Of a stretch of DNA of 15,123 nt, positions 13,019 through 15,123 are shown piece by piece; within the stretch, counting starts at the first letter, position 1, and each line of letters starts with the position of its first letter. The DNA comes from an uncultured Candidatus Saccharibacteria bacterium. GTDB lineage: Bacteria; Patescibacteriota; Saccharimonadia; Saccharimonadales; Saccharimonadaceae. Both the position numbers and the translations under genes were made by a program. The notes under the pieces were generated by a model that saw only the letters and a list, made by a program, of their open reading frames with translations, made no database searches and was not told the origin of the DNA. Where the stretch lies: contig CALIAC010000022.1 in NCBI GenBank assembly GCA_938041555.1, positions 1 to 15,123 on the forward strand. Direction: 5' to 3'.

Positions 13019-14266
13019 TCACCACCTCGTCTTAGCAATCACTTCCTGATACCGCTCCACATAATTTTGCGCCATGATAGTGGCGGAGAATTTTTGCTCA
13101 ATGCTGGCTCGGCAGGCGGCTGGGTCAATCTCGTCCACGCGGTTGGCATAGGCAAAGAACTCGTTTTGGTTGCTCGCAAGGAAGCCATTGACGCCGTGAG
13201 TGATAATCTCGGGCATGGCACCGCGCTTCATCGCCACAACTGGCGTGCCGCAAGCCAGCGCCTCGATGACTGCCATACCAAAGGGTTCATCCCACTCGAT
13301 AGGAAAGAGCAGTGCCTTGGCATTAGCCACGAAGTCGAGCTTTTTCTTGCCACTGAGGTTACCTGCATAGGTGATGCGCCGATGCTTGAGGACGGCCGGG
13401 AGGATGTGGTCGCTATAGTAGCGGAATTCTTCGTTGCGTCGATAGTTAGTTAGTGGGTTAGAGAGCTCGAGGAGTAGCTTGCGGTTGCTGCCGATCCCCG
13501 CCACGGTGCCCGCCATGCGGAGGCGCTTCTTGTACTGGGCAGCGTAGGCCACAGCAGTAGCTTGGCCTTTGTCTTGGGTGAAGCGGGCGAGGGTGATGTA
13601 GTAATTTTGCTTGTGCGAGACGAAGGGGAAGGCATTGCAATCGATGGCGTTGTGTACGGCGGGTAGCAAATGGGGACGGATCTCACGCGGGGCTTTGCGT
13701 GCCATTGCCTCCGAGATGCACGTCATGTAGAGGCGGCCAGGATTCATATATTTGAGCTGTGGGCGATTATCCATTTGCCCCGCCTCAATAGTCTGCGGCG
13801 TCGAAAATGGTGGCCCATGGAACGTATGCAACACTGGTGGTAACCCCGGTATGCGACTCACTGGTGAGAAAAAGGCTGGCCCAATGTAGGGGTTGTGGTC
13901 GTGAATGATATCAAAATGGCCATCGGCTTCGATGGCGTGGAGGGCAAAATTGAGATGAGTCTGGAGGGCTTGGAGTGGTGCGTCGTAGTAGGGGTCATCG
14001 ATGGTATCGAAGAGCTCGCGCTTGTAGTATGAGTGAGTTGGTGTGCCGTTGCGCATCCGCCGTGCACCATTGGCAAAGAGTTCTACCTCAACATCATCGC
14101 GTTGCTGCAGTGCACGCACCAAACCTTCGACGACGAGCTCGATACCGCCATAGCCTTTGATGGGCAGGGCCAGCCAGGGTGGGGCAACAACTGCCACTCG
14201 TAATGGCCGTGGGGATACCGTGGGGCGATCACTTGACGAACATTGTGTATCATTTTGTAGCATCAT
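13019..14266 (-). CDS. GT4 family glycosyltransferase
   Basis: A 415-residue GT-B-fold retaining glycosyltransferase. The N-terminal domain starts with VAVVAPPWLALPIKGYGGIE (24-43), where the Gly-rich loop meets the acceptor and donor phosphate; HDHNPYIGP (122-130) and HTFHGPP (147-153) are further family landmarks. The C-terminal nucleotide-sugar domain has the linker ITLARFTQDKG (224-234) and the EX7E motif E327-PFGMAVI-E335, followed by ALACGTPVVAMKRGAMPEII. It should transfer a sugar from a nucleotide donor to a lipid, glycan or small acceptor at the inner membrane face; the acceptor is unknown. No membrane helix is seen. The first of two consecutive ATG codons is chosen because a -10 box ends 6 nt before it. 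It is divergent from the M16-like gene. Confidence 0.9.
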   Translation of the reverse strand: MMLQNDTQCSSSDRPTVSPRPLRVAVVAPPWLALPIKGYGGIELVVEGLVRALQQRDDVEVELFANGARRMRNGTPTHSYYKRELFDTIDDPYYDAPLQALQTHLNFALHAIEADGHFDIIHDHNPYIGPAFFSPVSRIPGLPPVLHTFHGPPFSTPQTIEAGQMDNRPQLKYMNPGRLYMTCISEAMARKAPREIRPHLLPAVHNAIDCNAFPFVSHKQNYYITLARFTQDKGQATAVAYAAQYKKRLRMAGTVAGIGSNRKLLLELSNPLTNYRRNEEFRYYSDHILPAVLKHRRITYAGNLSGKKKLDFVANAKALLFPIEWDEPFGMAVIEALACGTPVVAMKRGAMPEIITHGVNGFLASNQNEFFAYANRVDEIDPAACRASIEQKFSATIMAQNYVERYQEVIAKTRW

Positions 14267-14272
14267 ATAGCT

Positions 14273-14278
14273 AGTATA
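14273..14278 (-). promoter_or_regulatory. Leaderless promoter -10 box of the GT4 gene
   Basis: TATACT on the minus strand, preceded by TGC (extended -10), ends 6 nt before the ATG at 14266. No SD is present. Confidence 0.7.
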
Positions 14279-14309
14279 GCATAATCAAGCAAAATGTGGA
14301 GTAGTAGGG

Positions 14310-14315
14310 TATAAT
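14310..14315 (+). promoter_or_regulatory. Leaderless promoter -10 box of the M16-like gene
   Basis: TATAAT ends 6 nt before the ATG at 14322. The two divergent start codons are only 55 nt apart, so their promoters share the region upstream of both -10 boxes. Confidence 0.7.
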
Positions 14316-14321
14316 ACAGAT

Positions 14322-15123
14322 ATGGAGTCATTTCATATCTTCAAGCCGTATGGCGATCATCTCGTGGCACACCTCTACGAGCATTTGGTGATGCAAACGC
14401 TGCATCGACAGCTGTTTGAGGCGGGGTTATTTCAGGCGATTGACTACCAGGCTTATGGAGTCGTCTATTCTGACGCTGGGGTGATGGGGATCGATGTGAC
14501 GCTCTATACCATGCAGGCCGAGCGCTTTGTAGCCCAGCTGCGCCAGCCAGTGGCGGAGTATGATGATGCGATGATCGACTGTGCGCTGCGGCAGATCATT
14601 GCCGAGAAGGGCTATCCGCTCACGTACCATGACCGGCTCGCGCTCCACGAGGCATTACACCAGCTTGATACTGAGCCATGGTATGATGCTCAGGACATCG
14701 ACGTATTGCAATGCTTGGGCGAGACAGCGCCACGTGGCATCATTGCCCAGCGCGAGGAGTGGGAGGCAGATGTGATGGAGTATACGATTGATATATCGAT
14801 CGATCTCGAGCCAGGCGACCCGCGAGCGGCCGTCTTCATTGAGCTCACGCATGCGATCCAGGCCAATACCGCTGCGCTACTGCAGCGAACGTATGGGTAC
14901 TATAACCACGGATATGATAGGGAGTGCACGGCTGGGCACTATACCGAGCGGCAATATTTGCTCGTAACTGGCCGGGAGGATCATTCGGCTCAGGTCTACA
15001 ACTTGTATGAGCTGATGATCCGGATGATTCGAGCCCAGGGTGGCTGGCAGCGCCTCTTAGAGCGCTTGCAGACGGTTGATTATCGAGAGCAGTCTGCGCC
15101 CTCCATCGTCAGTATGATCGACG
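14322..15123 (+). CDS. M16-peptidase-like protein (partial, runs off the window)
   Basis: An open frame of at least 267 codons with no stop before the window edge. Near the start HLYEH (17-21) matches the inverted zinc motif HxxEH of M16 (pitrilysin/insulinase-like) peptidases: H17 and H21 would bind zinc and E20 would be the base. The third ligand should lie about 75 residues later, and E95 in ALRQIIAE fits that place and the usual xxIxxE helix. Overall similarity beyond the motifs is low by eye and the N-terminus is shorter than usual, with the motif only 16 residues in. M16 enzymes degrade peptides or act as processing or chaperone-like pairs. The start is supported by a leaderless promoter. 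Confidence 0.6.
   Translation, partial: MESFHIFKPYGDHLVAHLYEHLVMQTLHRQLFEAGLFQAIDYQAYGVVYSDAGVMGIDVTLYTMQAERFVAQLRQPVAEYDDAMIDCALRQIIAEKGYPLTYHDRLALHEALHQLDTEPWYDAQDIDVLQCLGETAPRGIIAQREEWEADVMEYTIDISIDLEPGDPRAAVFIELTHAIQANTAALLQRTYGYYNHGYDRECTAGHYTERQYLLVTGREDHSAQVYNLYELMIRMIRAQGGWQRLLERLQTVDYREQSAPSIVSMID

Noticed and set aside
1..15123. Possible UGA recoding as glycine, as in some Patescibacteria
   Set aside because: The glycoside hydrolase, GT4 and small membrane genes end at TGA at sensible places, and no tRNA with anticodon TCA is present in the window.

Overview
The window reads as a stretch of chromosome from a small-genome bacterium with standard stop codons: several genes end cleanly on TGA, so UGA is not recoded here. 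Promoters are sigma-70-like and mixed in quality; most protein transcripts appear leaderless. No mobile element, CRISPR array or phage gene was seen. Gene content (M16-like peptidase, anchored glycoside hydrolase, CHAP protein, GT4 glycosyltransferase, a lipid-kinase-like protein, an Lnt-like protein fused to a methyltransferase) and the leaderless layout suggest a Patescibacteria/CPR member, perhaps Saccharibacteria. No rRNA or marker phylogeny is visible, so this placement is an inference of moderate strength.

Layout. 1-740: the tail of an upstream gene, probably an ABC permease, and its ATPase. 819-1763 (minus): a membrane-anchored clan GH-A-like glycoside hydrolase. 1764-2259: a non-coding gap with a 22-bp palindrome, a C-depleted GATA-like tract and two small hairpins. 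2260-4041: a fused integral-membrane methyltransferase and apolipoprotein N-acyltransferase-like protein. 4212-4910: a LysE/GAP-like membrane protein. 4971-6019: a two-gene operon, DUF1697 plus an Imm5-like helical protein. 6124-6723: a uracil-DNA-glycosylase family protein. 6806-7957 (minus): an M20 DapE/ArgE-like deacylase. 8317-9942: a cysteine-free UvrC. 9977-10893 (minus): a lipid-kinase-like gene split by a frameshift. 10936-12427: three tRNA genes, Gly(CCC), Phe(GAA) and Gly(GCC), each with its own intrinsic terminator, with a CHAP cell-wall hydrolase between the last two. 12637-12843: a small two-helix membrane protein. 13019-14266 (minus) and 14322-end: a GT4 glycosyltransferase and an M16-peptidase-like gene fired from back-to-back leaderless promoters.

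Two themes stand out. The first is the cell envelope: lipoprotein acylation and methylation, lipid kinase, glycosyltransferase, CHAP hydrolase, anchored glycosidase and an ABC exporter. The second is expression: nine protein genes have a TATAAT-like -10 box ending only 6-8 nt before the start codon, while clear Shine-Dalgarno sequences precede the two genes inside operons and the glycoside hydrolase. The strongest candidates for new biology are the methyltransferase-Lnt fusion, the tRNA-Gly(GCC) in which the universal G19-C56 tertiary pair is replaced by a compensating U19-A56, and the UvrC that lacks every iron-sulphur cysteine.
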